Positions 54,613-63,996 of a DNA stretch of 64,000 nucleotides are shown here, piece by piece. The DNA is from Pseudomonas fluorescens Q2-87 (GTDB lineage: Bacteria > Pseudomonadota > Gammaproteobacteria > Pseudomonadales > Pseudomonadaceae): contig NZ_CM001558.1 in assembly GCF_000281895.1 (NCBI RefSeq), forward strand, positions 62,001 to 126,000. Direction: 5' to 3'. Under the pieces are notes generated by a model. That model was not told the origin of the DNA, did not search any database, and saw only the letters and a program-made list of their open reading frames with translations. The number at the start of each line of letters is the position of its first letter. Positions within the stretch are counted from its first letter, which is position 1. The position numbers and the translations under genes are program-made.

Positions 54613-55953
54613 TCAATCGAGCATCAATACCTTCGCCAGGATGATCTTGGGCCCTTTCATCTTCTTGATGATGATCCGCAGCCCTTCGACTTCCAGCACC
54701 TCTTCCTCTTCCGGCACCCGCTTGAGGGTTTCGTAGACCAGACCGGCCAATGTCTCGGCTTCGACGTGGTCCAGGTCGATCCCCAGCAGCCGTTCGACCT
54801 TGAACAACGGCGTGTCGCCGCGTACCAGCAGCTTGCCCGGCTGGTAGGCCAGGATGCCGCGTTCGGCCTTGCGGTGTTCGTCCTGAATGTCACCCACCAG
54901 CACTTCCAACACGTCTTCCATGGTCAGGTAGCCGATGATGTTGCCGTCGGCTTCCTCGACCACGGCGAAATGCGAGCCGCCCTTGCGGAACTGCTCGAGC
55001 AATTGCGACAGCGGCATGTGCCGCGACACCCGCTCCAGCGGCCGGGTCAGTTCAGCCAGGTTGAACGACTCGGGGATGTGGTCCAGGGCCGCCAGTTCCA
55101 GCAACAGGTCCTTGATGTGCAACAGACCGACGAACTCCTGTCGCTCGCTGTCATACACCGGATAGCGGCTGAACTTGTGGCGACGGAACATCGCCAGGAT
55201 TTCCTTGAGCGGCGCATTGAACTCCAGTGTCACCAGGTCTTCCCGGGAGTTGGCCCAGTCCACCACTTCCAGCTCGCCCATTTCCACGGCCGAAGCCAGC
55301 ACGCGCATGCCCTGGTCGCTCGGGTCCTGGCCACGGCTGGAGTGCAGGATCAGCTTCAGTTCTTCACGGCTGTAGTGATGCTCGTGGTGCGGGCCGGGTT
55401 CGCCCTGACCAGCGATGCGCAAGATGGCGTTGGCGCTGGCGTTGAGCAGGTAGATTGCCGGGTACATGGCCCAGTAGAACAGGTACAGCGGCACGGCGGT
55501 CCACAGCGACAGCAACTCAGGCTTGCGGATCGCCCAGGACTTGGGCGCCAGCTCGCCGACGACGATGTGCAGGTACGAAATGATGAAGAACGCGGTGAAG
55601 AACGACACGCCTTTTATCACTTCCGGCGACTGAACGCCGACCGCGCCCAGCAGTGGTTCGAGAATGTGTGCGAACGCCGGCTCACCGACCCAGCCCAGGC
55701 CCAGGGAGGCGAGGGTGATGCCCAGCTGGCACGCCGACAGGTAGGCGTCGAGCTGGCTGTGGACGGTGCGCAGGATATGCCCGCGCCAGCCGTTCTGCTC
55801 GGCAATGGCCTCGACCCGGGTCGAGCGCAGCTTGACCATGGCAAACTCGGCCGCAACGAAAAAACCGTTGAGCAGAACCAGGATCAGAGCAAAAAGAATC
55901 ATGCCGAATTCGGCGAAGAGTGTTACGAGGGACAAGCCAGGGGAAGGGTCCAT
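54613..55953 (-). CDS. CNNM/CorC family protein (hemolysin-like, DUF21-CBS-CorC_HlyC)
   Basis: The 446-residue protein has an N-terminal DUF21 (CNNM) membrane domain (~1-200) with the NGFFVAAEFAMVK motif, then a CBS pair (~220-345) and a C-terminal CorC_HlyC domain (~360-440). Family members export Mg2+ or Co2+ or act in Na/Mg exchange; the old name hemolysin is misleading. The start may be the ATG at 55902; neither has a clear ribosome site. It converges on the M23 gene. Confidence 0.9.
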   Translation of the reverse strand: MDPSPGLSLVTLFAEFGMILFALILVLLNGFFVAAEFAMVKLRSTRVEAIAEQNGWRGHILRTVHSQLDAYLSACQLGITLASLGLGWVGEPAFAHILEPLLGAVGVQSPEVIKGVSFFTAFFIISYLHIVVGELAPKSWAIRKPELLSLWTAVPLYLFYWAMYPAIYLLNASANAILRIAGQGEPGPHHEHHYSREELKLILHSSRGQDPSDQGMRVLASAVEMGELEVVDWANSREDLVTLEFNAPLKEILAMFRRHKFSRYPVYDSERQEFVGLLHIKDLLLELAALDHIPESFNLAELTRPLERVSRHMPLSQLLEQFRKGGSHFAVVEEADGNIIGYLTMEDVLEVLVGDIQDEHRKAERGILAYQPGKLLVRGDTPLFKVERLLGIDLDHVEAETLAGLVYETLKRVPEEEEVLEVEGLRIIIKKMKGPKIILAKVLMLD

Positions 55954-56076
55954 GATGGAGTTTTGCGGGTTCCGTATGTTCGTAGAAGTTAGGAATGAGT
56001 GCCTGAAAGGGCAGGCACAAGTCAGCCAATGTAGCGGCTGACTCGGCGGTTGCCTAGTGGCGAGTGCCGGTCGGTA

Positions 56077-57399
56077 TCAATCGGCGCGGCTGGCGAGACG
56101 CCCGCGCACCACCTGCGCCGGGGCGAAATGGCAGGTGAACGTGCTGCCGTGGCCGGGCACGCTGCTGATTTCCATGCGTGCGCGATGACGTAACAACACG
56201 TGTTTAACGATGGCCAGTCCGAGCCCGGTTCCCCCAGTGTTGGAGTTGCGGCTGGAGTCGACGCGGTAGAAACGCTCGGTCAGGCGCGGCAGGTGCTTGC
56301 TGTCGATGCCGATGCCCGAATCGCGCACGCTCAGGTGTGCGCCTTGCTCATCGCCCCACCAGCGCACATGAATCCGGCCCTGTTCCGGGGTGTACTTGAC
56401 GGCATTGAACACCAAGTTGGAAAACGCGCTGCGCAATTCCGCCTCGCTGCCCTTGAGTTGCACGCCCGGCTCGGCTTCCAGGGTGATGGTCTGCTGCTTG
56501 GGGCCGGACAGTTCCTGCGCGTCTTCGGCGATGGTTTGCAACAGCTCGTCGATGGGCACGGGCTGGTTGTCCGACGGGTAATCGGTGGCTTCGAGCTTGG
56601 CCAGCAGCAGCAAGTCGTTGAGCAGGGTCTGCATGCGCCCGCTTTGCTGGTGCATCTGTTGCAGGGCCCGGCTCCAGCGCGGGTTCACTTCCTCGACGTT
56701 GTCGAGCAGGGTTTCCAGATAGCCGCAGATCACCGTCAATGGCGTGCGCAATTCGTGGGATACGTTGGCGATGAAGTCCTTGCGCATCTGTTCCAGCTGA
56801 TGGATGCGCGTCACGTCCCGCACCAGCATCAAGTGTTCGTTGTTGCCGTAGCGGGTGATGTACAGCTGGATACGCAGCCGATCATTGATAGGCGAAGGAA
56901 TTTCCAGGGGCTCGGCGTAATTATCCTGCTCGAAGTATTCCTTGAAGCGCGGATGACGCACCAGGTTGGTCACCGGCTGGCCGCTGTCCTGGGGCGTCTT
57001 GAGGCCCAACAGGGTTTCGGCGGCGCGGTTCCACCATTCCAGGTTGCCGTCGCTGTCGAGCATGATCACCGCGTCTTTCAGCGCGGCGGTGGATTCCTGG
57101 ACCCGATCGATCACCGCTTGCAGGCGCCCGCGCACACGCTGGTCGCGCCGTTGCAGGTGATAGATGCTGTCGAACACCTCGCCCCACAGGCCGTAGCCGT
57201 CGGGCGGGGCTTCGTCGGGTTGGTGCAAGCGCAGCCATTCATGCAGGCGCAGCAATTGCTTGAGCGTCCATGCCAGGTAAACCCCCAGCCCTGCGGCCAG
57301 GCTCCAGCCGTAATAGCCGCTGATCAGGCCGATCAGCAAACAGCCGGTCACCAGCAGCAACATGTGGCGAATCAGGGTGCCATGCCAGTTTTGATTCAC
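56077..57399 (-). CDS. phoR: Phosphate regulon sensor kinase PhoR
   Basis: PhoR phosphorylates PhoB when phosphate is scarce. The start is GTG 57399 with AAGGA upstream. The 440-residue protein has two closely spaced N-terminal helices (~8-50) with almost no periplasmic loop, a PAS domain (~100-200), HisKA with H215 (VSHELRTPL) and HATPase (NAVKYTPEQG, DSGIGID, GTGLGLA). Lack of a periplasmic sensor fits signalling through PstSCAB-PhoU rather than direct phosphate sensing. Confidence 0.97.
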   Translation of the reverse strand: MNQNWHGTLIRHMLLLVTGCLLIGLISGYYGWSLAAGLGVYLAWTLKQLLRLHEWLRLHQPDEAPPDGYGLWGEVFDSIYHLQRRDQRVRGRLQAVIDRVQESTAALKDAVIMLDSDGNLEWWNRAAETLLGLKTPQDSGQPVTNLVRHPRFKEYFEQDNYAEPLEIPSPINDRLRIQLYITRYGNNEHLMLVRDVTRIHQLEQMRKDFIANVSHELRTPLTVICGYLETLLDNVEEVNPRWSRALQQMHQQSGRMQTLLNDLLLLAKLEATDYPSDNQPVPIDELLQTIAEDAQELSGPKQQTITLEAEPGVQLKGSEAELRSAFSNLVFNAVKYTPEQGRIHVRWWGDEQGAHLSVRDSGIGIDSKHLPRLTERFYRVDSSRNSNTGGTGLGLAIVKHVLLRHRARMEISSVPGHGSTFTCHFAPAQVVRGRLASRAD

Positions 57400-57420
57400 G
57401 GAGCATCCTTAGAAGCAGAT

Positions 57421-57491
57421 GTAAGCTGCAAGCTGCAAGTTTGAAGCGGATCGGCGGTGACTTGCCGCTTGTAGCTTGGAACTTGCAGCTG
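57421..57491. repeat. Third repeat family between phoR and phoB
   Basis: GTAAGCTGCAAGCTGCAAGT and CGCTTGTAGCTTGGAACTTG form an imperfect inverted pair, the same family as at 51488-51590. Confidence 0.8.
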
Positions 57492-57494
57492 TCT

Positions 57495-58184
57495 TTAAGC
57501 CTTCGTCGAAAAACGATAACCGGTGCCGCGCACGGTTTGTACCAGATTCTCGTAGGCATCGCCGAGGGCCTTGCGCAGACGCCGGATATGCACGTCCACG
57601 GTGCGTTCTTCGACGTAGACGTTGCCGCCCCAGACCTGGTCCAGCAGTTGCCCGCGCGTGTAGGCGCGCTCCTGGTGGGTCATGAAAAATTGCAGCAGAC
57701 GGTATTCGGTGGGGCCCATCTCGGCGGGCTTGCCGTCGATGGTCACGCGGTGGCTGATCGGGTCCAACAGGAGGCCACCGACTTCGATTGGCGCTTCGCC
57801 ATCGGTCGGCCCCGCACGCCGCAGCACGGCCTTCAGGCGCGCCACCAGCTCGCGTGGAGAGAACGGCTTGGTGATGTAGTCGTCGGCGCCGACTTCCAGG
57901 CCCTGGATCTTGTTGTCCTCTTCGCCCTTGGCGGTGAGCATGATGATGGGGATATCGCCGGTCAGCTCGTCGCGCTTGAGGCGCCGCGCCAGCTCGATGC
58001 CAGACGTGCCGGGCAACATCCAGTCCAGCAGGATCAGGTCGGGCTTGCGGTCGACGATGATGGCATGGGCCTGTTGAGAGTTCTCTGCTTCCATGCAGTC
58101 ATAGCCGGCCATCTCCAACGCAACGGCGATCATCTCGCGGATGGGCGCCTCGTCGTCGACGATCAGAATGCTCCTGCCAACCAT
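57495..58184 (-). CDS. phoB: Phosphate regulon response regulator PhoB
   Basis: PhoB activates the Pho regulon. The 229-residue protein has a receiver with phospho-acceptor D54 ([13 protein letters not shown]) and Lys in [10 protein letters not shown]. An OmpR-type winged helix follows ([29 protein letters not shown]). The ribosome site is AGAGGAT. A Pho box 54 bp upstream of the start makes it autoregulated. phoR follows after 95 bp. Confidence 0.98.
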   Translation of the reverse strand: MVGRSILIVDDEAPIREMIAVALEMAGYDCMEAENSQQAHAIIVDRKPDLILLDWMLPGTSGIELARRLKRDELTGDIPIIMLTAKGEEDNKIQGLEVGADDYITKPFSPRELVARLKAVLRRAGPTDGEAPIEVGGLLLDPISHRVTIDGKPAEMGPTEYRLLQFFMTHQERAYTRGQLLDQVWGGNVYVEERTVDVHIRRLRKALGDAYENLVQTVRGTGYRFSTKA

Positions 58185-58237
58185 GGGGTAATCCTCTTGT
58201 CATTTAACTGTCTTGCGCCGCATTAGATAACGGAATT

Positions 58238-58255
58238 ATTGCAGTCGTGTGACAG
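58238..58255 (-). promoter_or_regulatory. Pho box of phoB
   Basis: On the minus strand, CTGTCAC-ACGA-CTGCAAT is a 7-4-7 PhoB site. TCTAAT (58227-58222) follows exactly 10 bp downstream and matches five of six bases of TATAAT; the leader would be about 30 nt. Confidence 0.82.
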
Positions 58256-58335
58256 TTATTTCCTGAGCCTGCATCGACGGGGATCCTGGGCTACGCTTTT
58301 AGTCCGAACCCTGACAACCACAAGAGAAGGTTTCC

Positions 58336-58719
58336 ATGACTTACTTCACTCAATCCATCAAGGCCCTGGCAGTCACGGTTGCGCTGGCGCTGCCGATGTC
58401 GGCATTCGCGGCTGATCCGGCGATGGAAAAAAACGGCATGCTGACGGATCACCAAGGCATGACGCTGTATACGTTCGCCAAGGACGCGGGCGCCAAGTCG
58501 ATGTGCAACGACAAATGCGCGGCCAATTGGCCACCGCTGATGGCCGCAGAGGGCGCCAAGTCCATGGGCGAATGGACCGTGATCACCCGCGACGACGGCA
58601 AGAAGCAATGGGCCTACAACGGAAAACCGCTGTACACCTTCGTCATGGATAAAAAAGCCGGAGACATGACCGGTGACGGCAAAATGGACGGCGCCTGGAA
58701 AATCGCCAAGCCTGACTGA
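58336..58719 (+). CDS. COG4315-type secreted protein
   Basis: This 127-residue protein has a signal peptide (cut near AFA-AD). It carries two copies of the short COG4315 repeat: NGMLTDHQGMTLYTFAKD, then NGKPLYTFVMDKKAGD. Between them CNDKCAANWPPL places two cysteines, probably a disulfide. The family is predicted secreted or periplasmic with unknown function. It diverges from phoB with a 151-bp shared region containing the phoB Pho box, so it may respond to PhoB, but its own promoter is not obvious. Confidence 0.82.
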   Translation: MTYFTQSIKALAVTVALALPMSAFAADPAMEKNGMLTDHQGMTLYTFAKDAGAKSMCNDKCAANWPPLMAAEGAKSMGEWTVITRDDGKKQWAYNGKPLYTFVMDKKAGDMTGDGKMDGAWKIAKPD

Positions 58720-58744
58720 CCCGAGCCGGTCCAGGAAATGCTCC

Positions 58745-58838
58745 TGTGGCGAGGGAGCTTGCTCCCGCTGGGCTGCGAAGCAGTCCCGGCTTTTGGCGGT
58801 CGCTGCGCAACCGAGCGGGAGCAAGCTCCCTCGCCACG
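58745..58838. repeat. REP pair between COG4315 gene and ubiA
   Basis: TGTGGCGAGGGAGCTTGCTC and its complement, with inner GGCTGCGAAGC-type stems; it sits between convergent genes. Confidence 0.92.
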
Positions 58839-58866
58839 GGTTCAATGTGTGCCGAACTAATGTGGC

Positions 58867-59757
58867 TTAGCGCAACGCGTAATCCAGCACAATGCCGACG
58901 AAAATTGCCAACCCGGCCCAATGGTTGTGCAGGAACGCCTTGAAGCAGCGCATCCGATCCCTGTCACGGGTGTACCAGGACTCCCAGGCAAAACATGCGG
59001 CGGCGGCGACGAGACCGAGGTGGAACCAGCCACCCAGCTGGAATTTCGAGCCGGCCAATAGCAGGCACCCCAAGGCCAGGCCTTGCAGCGTCAGGATGAT
59101 TACCCGGTCGGCATCGCCAAACAGGATCGCCGTGGATTTCACGCCGATCCGCAAGTCATCGTCGCGGTCGGTCATCGCGTAATAAGTGTCGTAGCCAACC
59201 GTCCACAGCAGATTGGCGATGTACAGCAACCAGGCGGCCGCTGGCAGGTGACCGGTTTCGGCCGCGAACGCCATCGGCATGCCCCAGGAGAACGCCGCGC
59301 CCAGCACGACTTGTGGGTAATAGGTATAGCGCTTCATGAACGGATAGCTGAGCGCCAGGGCCAGCCCGCCGAGGGAGAGCAGGATGGTGGGTCCGTTGGT
59401 GCACAGCACGAGCAGGAAACTCACGCCCATCAACACCGCGAAGAACACCAGCGCCTCTTTTGAACTGATCTTGCCGCTCACCAGCGGGCGTTGTTCGGTG
59501 CGTTTGACATGACCGTCCACCTTGCGGTCGGCCCAGTCATTGATCACGCAACCACCGGCGCGGGTCAGCACCACGCCCAGGACAAAAATCACGATATTGG
59601 CGAGGGACGGCGAACCTTCACCGGCGATCCACAACGCCCATAGGGTCGGCCACAACAGCAGGTAGATGCCGATGGGCTTGTCCATGCGGGTCAATTGCAC
59701 GAAGTCCCAGGCCCGCGGATTCAGGCGATTCAAGGATTTGAGCAGGTGCATGTACAT
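58867..59757 (-). CDS. ubiA: 4-hydroxybenzoate polyprenyltransferase
   Basis: UbiA attaches the octa/nonaprenyl tail to 4-hydroxybenzoate in ubiquinone synthesis. I start at 59757 (296 residues), where TGATG overlaps the ubiC stop; the far longer open frame to 59916 runs inside ubiC. Aspartate-rich motifs N73-D-x-x-D-x-x-x-D81 (NDWADRKVD) and [13 protein letters not shown] bind Mg-prenyl diphosphate. About eight or nine membrane helices. Confidence 0.97.
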   Translation of the reverse strand: MYMHLLKSLNRLNPRAWDFVQLTRMDKPIGIYLLLWPTLWALWIAGEGSPSLANIVIFVLGVVLTRAGGCVINDWADRKVDGHVKRTEQRPLVSGKISSKEALVFFAVLMGVSFLLVLCTNGPTILLSLGGLALALSYPFMKRYTYYPQVVLGAAFSWGMPMAFAAETGHLPAAAWLLYIANLLWTVGYDTYYAMTDRDDDLRIGVKSTAILFGDADRVIILTLQGLALGCLLLAGSKFQLGGWFHLGLVAAAACFAWESWYTRDRDRMRCFKAFLHNHWAGLAIFVGIVLDYALR

Positions 59758-60362
59758 CAGCAATTCTCCGAATAGGCGCGGGCGACGGTCCATAGGCGCG
59801 GCAGGAAGATTTCCGCCACCAGCACGCTCAATGCACCGCGATCGAAACGCGAACGGCGGCCCCACAGCCCACTGGTGCTTACCTCTGCGGGCAACCAGGG
59901 CTCGGGGTAATGGCACACTTCAATGGCCCGGCGCTGGAACGCCTGGTCGCAAAACAGCAATTCCCCCAGGGAGCGGCTGCCCAATTCGTCCATGTGCAAC
60001 CCGTCGCCCTGCAACGCGCTGCGCGCCGCCACACTGCGGGCGAACACCCAGGGCTGGCCGTGGCCGCGCAGAAACACCTCGCGCACCCAGCCTTCGCTGC
60101 CTTCGGCCAAGTCGAGTGCGGCACATTCATCGGCCCGCAGTGGCTGCCAGCCTTCGAACAGTGGCGTCACGCTGAAGTGATCGTCCGACAGCCGTGTCAG
60201 CCGCCGGGTCAGCGAACCCGCATCGAACAGCCAATCGAGTACACAGGCATCGGGACAGGGCTCCAGCAGGTGCCGGGGCAGCCATTGGAGTGTAGGAAAG
60301 ATCGAATTTGTATGCGGCACAGAGGTCTTGAATGGCAGCAAATGAGGCCGGGAGCTTACCAT
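59757..60362 (-). CDS. ubiC: Chorismate pyruvate-lyase
   Basis: UbiC converts chorismate to 4-hydroxybenzoate and pyruvate, the first ubiquinone step, directly feeding UbiA. The 201-residue frame contains the family core [20 protein letters not shown] (~residues 90-110), with the active-site Arg, and LGELLF plus RRSRFD near the C-terminus. The start is uncertain: ATG 60362 lacks a ribosome site, and GTG 60320 would give a shorter, more typical protein. Confidence 0.93.
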   Translation of the reverse strand: MVSSRPHLLPFKTSVPHTNSIFPTLQWLPRHLLEPCPDACVLDWLFDAGSLTRRLTRLSDDHFSVTPLFEGWQPLRADECAALDLAEGSEGWVREVFLRGHGQPWVFARSVAARSALQGDGLHMDELGSRSLGELLFCDQAFQRRAIEVCHYPEPWLPAEVSTSGLWGRRSRFDRGALSVLVAEIFLPRLWTVARAYSENC

Positions 60363-60514
60363 GCCGGTCGGCCATTTGACTGGCCCGGCCTGCCGTCGCG
60401 TCGATCATGCTTGCATCTGGCGCAATCGATCAGTACAAAACGCCCTGAGCCGGAAGGGCGACCGCATCGACCCAACCAATACCGGCAAACGCCTGACACC
60501 CGAGGAAGTACTGA

Positions 60515-60682
60515 ATGAAGAAGTGGCAATGTATCGTCTGCGGCCTGATCTACAACGAAGCCGATGGTTGGCCGGATGATGGCATCGCCCCCGGCACCCG
60601 CTGGGAAGACGTGCCGGCAGACTGGCTCTGCCCGGACTGCGGCGTGGGCAAAATGGATTTCGAAATGATCGAAATCAACTGA
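60515..60682 (+). CDS. rubA: Rubredoxin
   Basis: The 55-residue iron protein has the two metal-binding pairs C-I-V-C-G (residues 6-10) and C-P-D-C-G (39-43), with the aromatic core typical of the AlkG2 class. It carries electrons from the reductase to alkane hydroxylases or other oxidases. GAGGAAG lies seven bases before the ATG. The reductase follows after 21 bp. Confidence 0.96.
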   Translation: MKKWQCIVCGLIYNEADGWPDDGIAPGTRWEDVPADWLCPDCGVGKMDFEMIEIN

Positions 60683-60703
60683 TCATTCTTCATGGAGAGC
60701 AAC

Positions 60704-61852
60704 ATGAGCGCACCTGTCGTCATCGTCGGCACCGGCCTTGCCGGTTACAACCTGGCCCGGGAGTTTCGCAAGCTCGACAGCGAAACCCCGTTGCTGCTGA
60801 TTACCGCCGATGACGGCCGCTCGTACTCCAAGCCGATGCTCTCCACGGGGTTTGGCAAGAGCAAGGACGCCGATGGCCTGAGCATGGCCGAGCCTGGCGC
60901 CATGGCCGAGCAATTGAAGGCCGAAGTGCGCACCCACACCCGCATCAGCGGCATCGACCCAGGTCACAAGCGGTTGTGGATCGGCGAGGAAGCGGTGAGC
61001 TACCGCGATCTGATCCTGGCCTGGGGCGCCGAAACCGTGCGCGTACCGGTGCAGGGTGACGCTTCGGAGCTGATCTTCCCGATCAACGACTTGGAAGACT
61101 ACGCACGCTTCAGGGCTGCGGCCGCCGGTAAGCGTCGTGTGCTGCTGCTGGGCGCAGGGTTGATTGGCTGCGAATTCGCTAACGACCTGATTCTTGGCGG
61201 CTATGAGGTGCAATTAGTGGCGCCTTGCGAGCAAGTCATGCCGACGCTGTTGCACCCGGCTGCAGCCGCCGCGGTACAGGCCGGGCTGGAGAGCCTCGGC
61301 GCGCGCTTCCACTTGGGACCGGTGCTCAACCGTTTGCAGCGGGTGGCCGACGGGCTGGAAGCCCACTTGTCCGACGGCCAGGTGATCGCCTGCGACCTGG
61401 TGGTCTCGGCCATCGGCCTGCGCCCGCGCATTGACCTCGCGGCTGCCGCCGGCCTGGTGGTCAATCGCGGCGTGGTGGTCGACCGCCACCTGAAAACGTC
61501 CCATGCCAACATTTACGCCTTGGGCGATTGCGCCGAGGTCGATGGCTTGAACCTCTTGTACGTGATGCCGCTGATGAGTTGCGCCCGTGCCCTGGCCCAA
61601 ACCCTGGCCGGCAACCCGACAGCCGTCAGTTATGGCGCCATGCCCATCACGGTGAAGACCCCGGTGTGTCCGCTGGTGGTTTCGCCACCGCCACGGGGCC
61701 GTGAAGGCGCATGGAGCGTCGAAGGGCAGGGCGCTGACATCAAGGCCCTGTGTCGCGACGCCGACGGCAACCTGCTGGGCTACGCCCTGACGGGGGCGGC
61801 GGTGATGGAGAAGCTGGCGCTGAATAAGGAACTTCCGGCGCTGCTGGCGTAA
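60704..61852 (+). CDS. rubB: Rubredoxin-NAD(+) reductase
   Basis: This FAD flavoprotein reduces rubredoxin with NADH. From ATG 60704 (GGAGAG upstream, better than ATG 60692) it has 382 residues. Motifs: FAD loop [12 protein letters not shown] (~10), NAD loop [12 protein letters not shown] (~153) and [10 protein letters not shown] (~272). No alkane hydroxylase gene is nearby, so the electron acceptor may be encoded elsewhere or be an oxygen-stress partner. Confidence 0.95.
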   Translation: MSAPVVIVGTGLAGYNLAREFRKLDSETPLLLITADDGRSYSKPMLSTGFGKSKDADGLSMAEPGAMAEQLKAEVRTHTRISGIDPGHKRLWIGEEAVSYRDLILAWGAETVRVPVQGDASELIFPINDLEDYARFRAAAAGKRRVLLLGAGLIGCEFANDLILGGYEVQLVAPCEQVMPTLLHPAAAAAVQAGLESLGARFHLGPVLNRLQRVADGLEAHLSDGQVIACDLVVSAIGLRPRIDLAAAAGLVVNRGVVVDRHLKTSHANIYALGDCAEVDGLNLLYVMPLMSCARALAQTLAGNPTAVSYGAMPITVKTPVCPLVVSPPPRGREGAWSVEGQGADIKALCRDADGNLLGYALTGAAVMEKLALNKELPALLA

Positions 61853-62043
61853 ATAACGGTCGTTCTGTCGCAAAAACCCTACTTTTGGTCCCACAAAGGT
61901 CGTTCGGACACTGGCGCCGCCTGCGGCCCCGTGCCATCCTCACTTCCGTCTGCCGCAGAGTAGAGCCTGCGGCGCCTTAGGGGCTGTTCCAAAGAGAACG
62001 GCACGGACATAACAACAAAAAAACCGTCAAAGGGGCTTCATTC

Positions 62044-62319
62044 ATGCGTAAACCAGAACTCGCCGCCGCCATCGCGGAAAAGGCAGACCTCACCAAAGAG
62101 CAAGCCAACCGCGTGCTCAACGCCGTCCTCGAAGAAATCACCGGCGCCCTGCACCGCAAGGACAGCGTTACCCTGGTAGGCTTCGGCACCTTCCTGCAAC
62201 GCCACCGCGGCGCCCGCACCGGCAAGAACCCACAAACCGGTGAGCCGGTGAAAATCAAGGCAAGCAACACGGTTGCTTTCAAGCCAGGCAAGTTTCTGAA
62301 GGACAGCGTTAACCCGTAA
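62044..62319 (+). CDS. HU-family DNA-binding protein
   Basis: The 91-residue protein has the HU/IHF fold: MRKPELAAAIAEKADLTKEQ and the signature GFGTFLQRHRGARTGKNPQTGEPVKI with the DNA-intercalating proline arm. It differs from HupA/HupB by sequence and is a third HU-like paralogue, as in P. aeruginosa. A bidirectional terminator follows. Confidence 0.93.
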   Translation: MRKPELAAAIAEKADLTKEQANRVLNAVLEEITGALHRKDSVTLVGFGTFLQRHRGARTGKNPQTGEPVKIKASNTVAFKPGKFLKDSVNP

Positions 62320-62332
62320 TCCGGGGGCGCTT

Positions 62333-62370
62333 AAAAAAGGGCACACCGATGGAGTCGGGTGCCCTTTTTT
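62333..62370. terminator. Bidirectional terminator between HU gene and aminopeptidase gene
   Basis: AAAAAAGGGCAC and GTGCCCTTTTTT form a perfect 12-bp stem with T-runs on both strands; the loop is ACCGATGGAGTCGG. Confidence 0.92.
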
Positions 62371-62400
62371 CATGACTTTTTTCGACACCTGTAGAGACCG

Positions 62401-62424
62401 CTATCGCGAGCAAGCTTGCGATAG
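62401..62424. repeat. Compact REP-like hairpin
   Basis: CTATCGCGAGCAAGCTTGCG followed by ATAG gives a 7-bp outer stem (CTATCGC/GCGATAG) and an inner GCAAGCTTGC palindrome, a shortened relative of the first REP family. Confidence 0.75.
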
Positions 62425-62431
62425 GGTCCGT

Positions 62432-63523
62432 TCACGCGCCGGAAGCCTTCGATGCTGCCAACGCCTCCAAGGCTGCCTTGCGCCCATCGGTCGGCAGCTT
62501 GCCGAGTGTTTCCACTGCCGAATAGAACGCCGCCCAATCCCCATTCGCCTGCTTGAACAACGCCGCAAAGGCGGGCACCCATTGGTCGTACAGCCCGAAC
62601 GGTAATAAACGCGCGTTGTTCAGCGGTGCATAGACCCAGGCGTCGTAGCGTTTGTCGCCTGCCCATTGGCTGTCGCGCAGCTGCTTGTAGTCGGTGCGCA
62701 GGCGTTCGAATGCCTGTGCCTTGCGCTGGCGCATCTTTTCGGCCGGCAGGGGTTGGGCATAGAGCGTTTCCAGGCGCTGGCGAGTGTCGAGGACCAGTTG
62801 GATGAACTGATCGCGCTGTTGCGCCTGCTTGCTGCTGTCCGGCGCCAGCCCACGATGGACGCGCCATTGGCGGGTGCCTTCCTGTTCAACGAAGGTGGCG
62901 AAGGATTCGTTGAATTGCGTGTCGTCCTTTACATAAAAGCGCTGGTGCGCCAGTTCATGAAAAATCAACGTCGCCAAGCGTTCGTCGCCCCAATGCAGCA
63001 TCGAACTCAGGATCGGGTCGTTGAACCAGCCCAGCGTCGAATAAGCCTCCACACCAGCAATCGACACGTCCATGCCCTGCAGATGCTGTAGCGCGGCCTC
63101 GCCCCGGGCCGCACCCTGGCTGTAGTAACCGCGATAGGCCACGCAACCGGCGATGGGGAAGCAATGGGTTTGCGGCGCCAGGGAAAATTCCGGCGTGGCG
63201 AAGACGTTCCAGACTACAAATGGCCGGCCGATGTCCGCGTACAGGCGATAACTTTGGTTGTCCGGCAGGTGCAGGTGTGCGCTGGCAAACGCCCGGGCCT
63301 GGCGTGCCTGGGCCAGTTGCGCCCGCAACTGGGGCGCGCGAGCGGGGTCGGCAATCACTTGATCGATAGGCTCGCGGGCCTGCAACAAGCGCAGTTGCCC
63401 ACCGAGGAGCTGGCCGTAATAACCGACGCTGGTGCAACCGTTCAGTAACAAAAGCAGGAGGCCTGGAAACAAAATCCGGAAAACACGGTCGAGTAACCGA
63501 TGGTTTGAACGCGGCCTGATCAA
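62432..63523 (-). CDS. Lipoprotein zinc aminopeptidase (PF10023-like)
   Basis: The 363-residue protein has a lipobox near NGC (~residue 30) and a catalytic H-E-L-A-H motif (~residue 188) followed by NESFATFVE, which supplies the distal Glu. Family members are predicted aminopeptidases attached to the membrane. The start is TTG 63523 with AGGGTG upstream; no in-frame ATG or GTG precedes the lipobox. The physiological substrate is unknown. Confidence 0.82.
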   Translation of the reverse strand: MIRPRSNHRLLDRVFRILFPGLLLLLLNGCTSVGYYGQLLGGQLRLLQAREPIDQVIADPARAPQLRAQLAQARQARAFASAHLHLPDNQSYRLYADIGRPFVVWNVFATPEFSLAPQTHCFPIAGCVAYRGYYSQGAARGEAALQHLQGMDVSIAGVEAYSTLGWFNDPILSSMLHWGDERLATLIFHELAHQRFYVKDDTQFNESFATFVEQEGTRQWRVHRGLAPDSSKQAQQRDQFIQLVLDTRQRLETLYAQPLPAEKMRQRKAQAFERLRTDYKQLRDSQWAGDKRYDAWVYAPLNNARLLPFGLYDQWVPAFAALFKQANGDWAAFYSAVETLGKLPTDGRKAALEALAASKASGA

Positions 63524-63582
63524 TTGGAATCACCCTGGGAAAGTCTGCATGCAAGACTATCTCGCCTGCCTGGAGCTTCGCT

Positions 63583-63996
63583 ATGCGCGTGTTGATGCTG
63601 ACGAGTGGCTTGTTGTTGCTGACCGGTTGCGCCGGCTTGCCGGACCCTGATCCCTCCCAGGCGTGGATCGACCTGGGAAATCATCAGGACACCGCGTTGC
63701 AGGCGCTGGAAGTCGATGACAAGACCTCAGTCGACCGGCGTTATTTCGAAGTGCAACCCGGCAGCCATGAGCTGACGGTGCGTTATCAATTTGCCGTCGA
63801 GCCCGGCAATATCGGCCCGAATGCCGAGCCGCTGTGGCGTGATTGTCGTTTGAACGTGAAATTCAAGGACTTCAATGCCGGCCAGCGTTACCAGTTGCAG
63901 GCCGGCAGCATCGGTTTCCGGCCATGGGCCAAGCTTTACGATCAACAACGAAAAATGGTCGGCCAAGGCACTCCGGCAGGCTGCCAGCAAAGCTGA
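63583..63996 (+). CDS. Small lipoprotein of unknown function
   Basis: The 137-residue protein has a lipobox LLTGC16 after a short signal and a mature domain beginning GLPDPDPSQAWIDL. The rest (~30-130) is rich in beta-strand pattern (YFEVQPGSHELTVRYQF, WRDCRLNVKF) and resembles carboxypeptidase-regulatory or PEGA-like beta-sandwiches, though I do not recognise a named family. Two cysteines in the mature chain (WRDC and AGCQ) may pair. It is divergent from the aminopeptidase lipoprotein across 59 bp. Complete inside the window. Confidence 0.75.
   Translation: MRVLMLTSGLLLLTGCAGLPDPDPSQAWIDLGNHQDTALQALEVDDKTSVDRRYFEVQPGSHELTVRYQFAVEPGNIGPNAEPLWRDCRLNVKFKDFNAGQRYQLQAGSIGFRPWAKLYDQQRKMVGQGTPAGCQQS

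Noticed and set aside
58867..59916. Extended 349-residue UbiA
   Set aside because: The extra 53 residues lie inside ubiC and show no membrane or family pattern; the TGATG overlap at 59757 gives the normal 296 residues.
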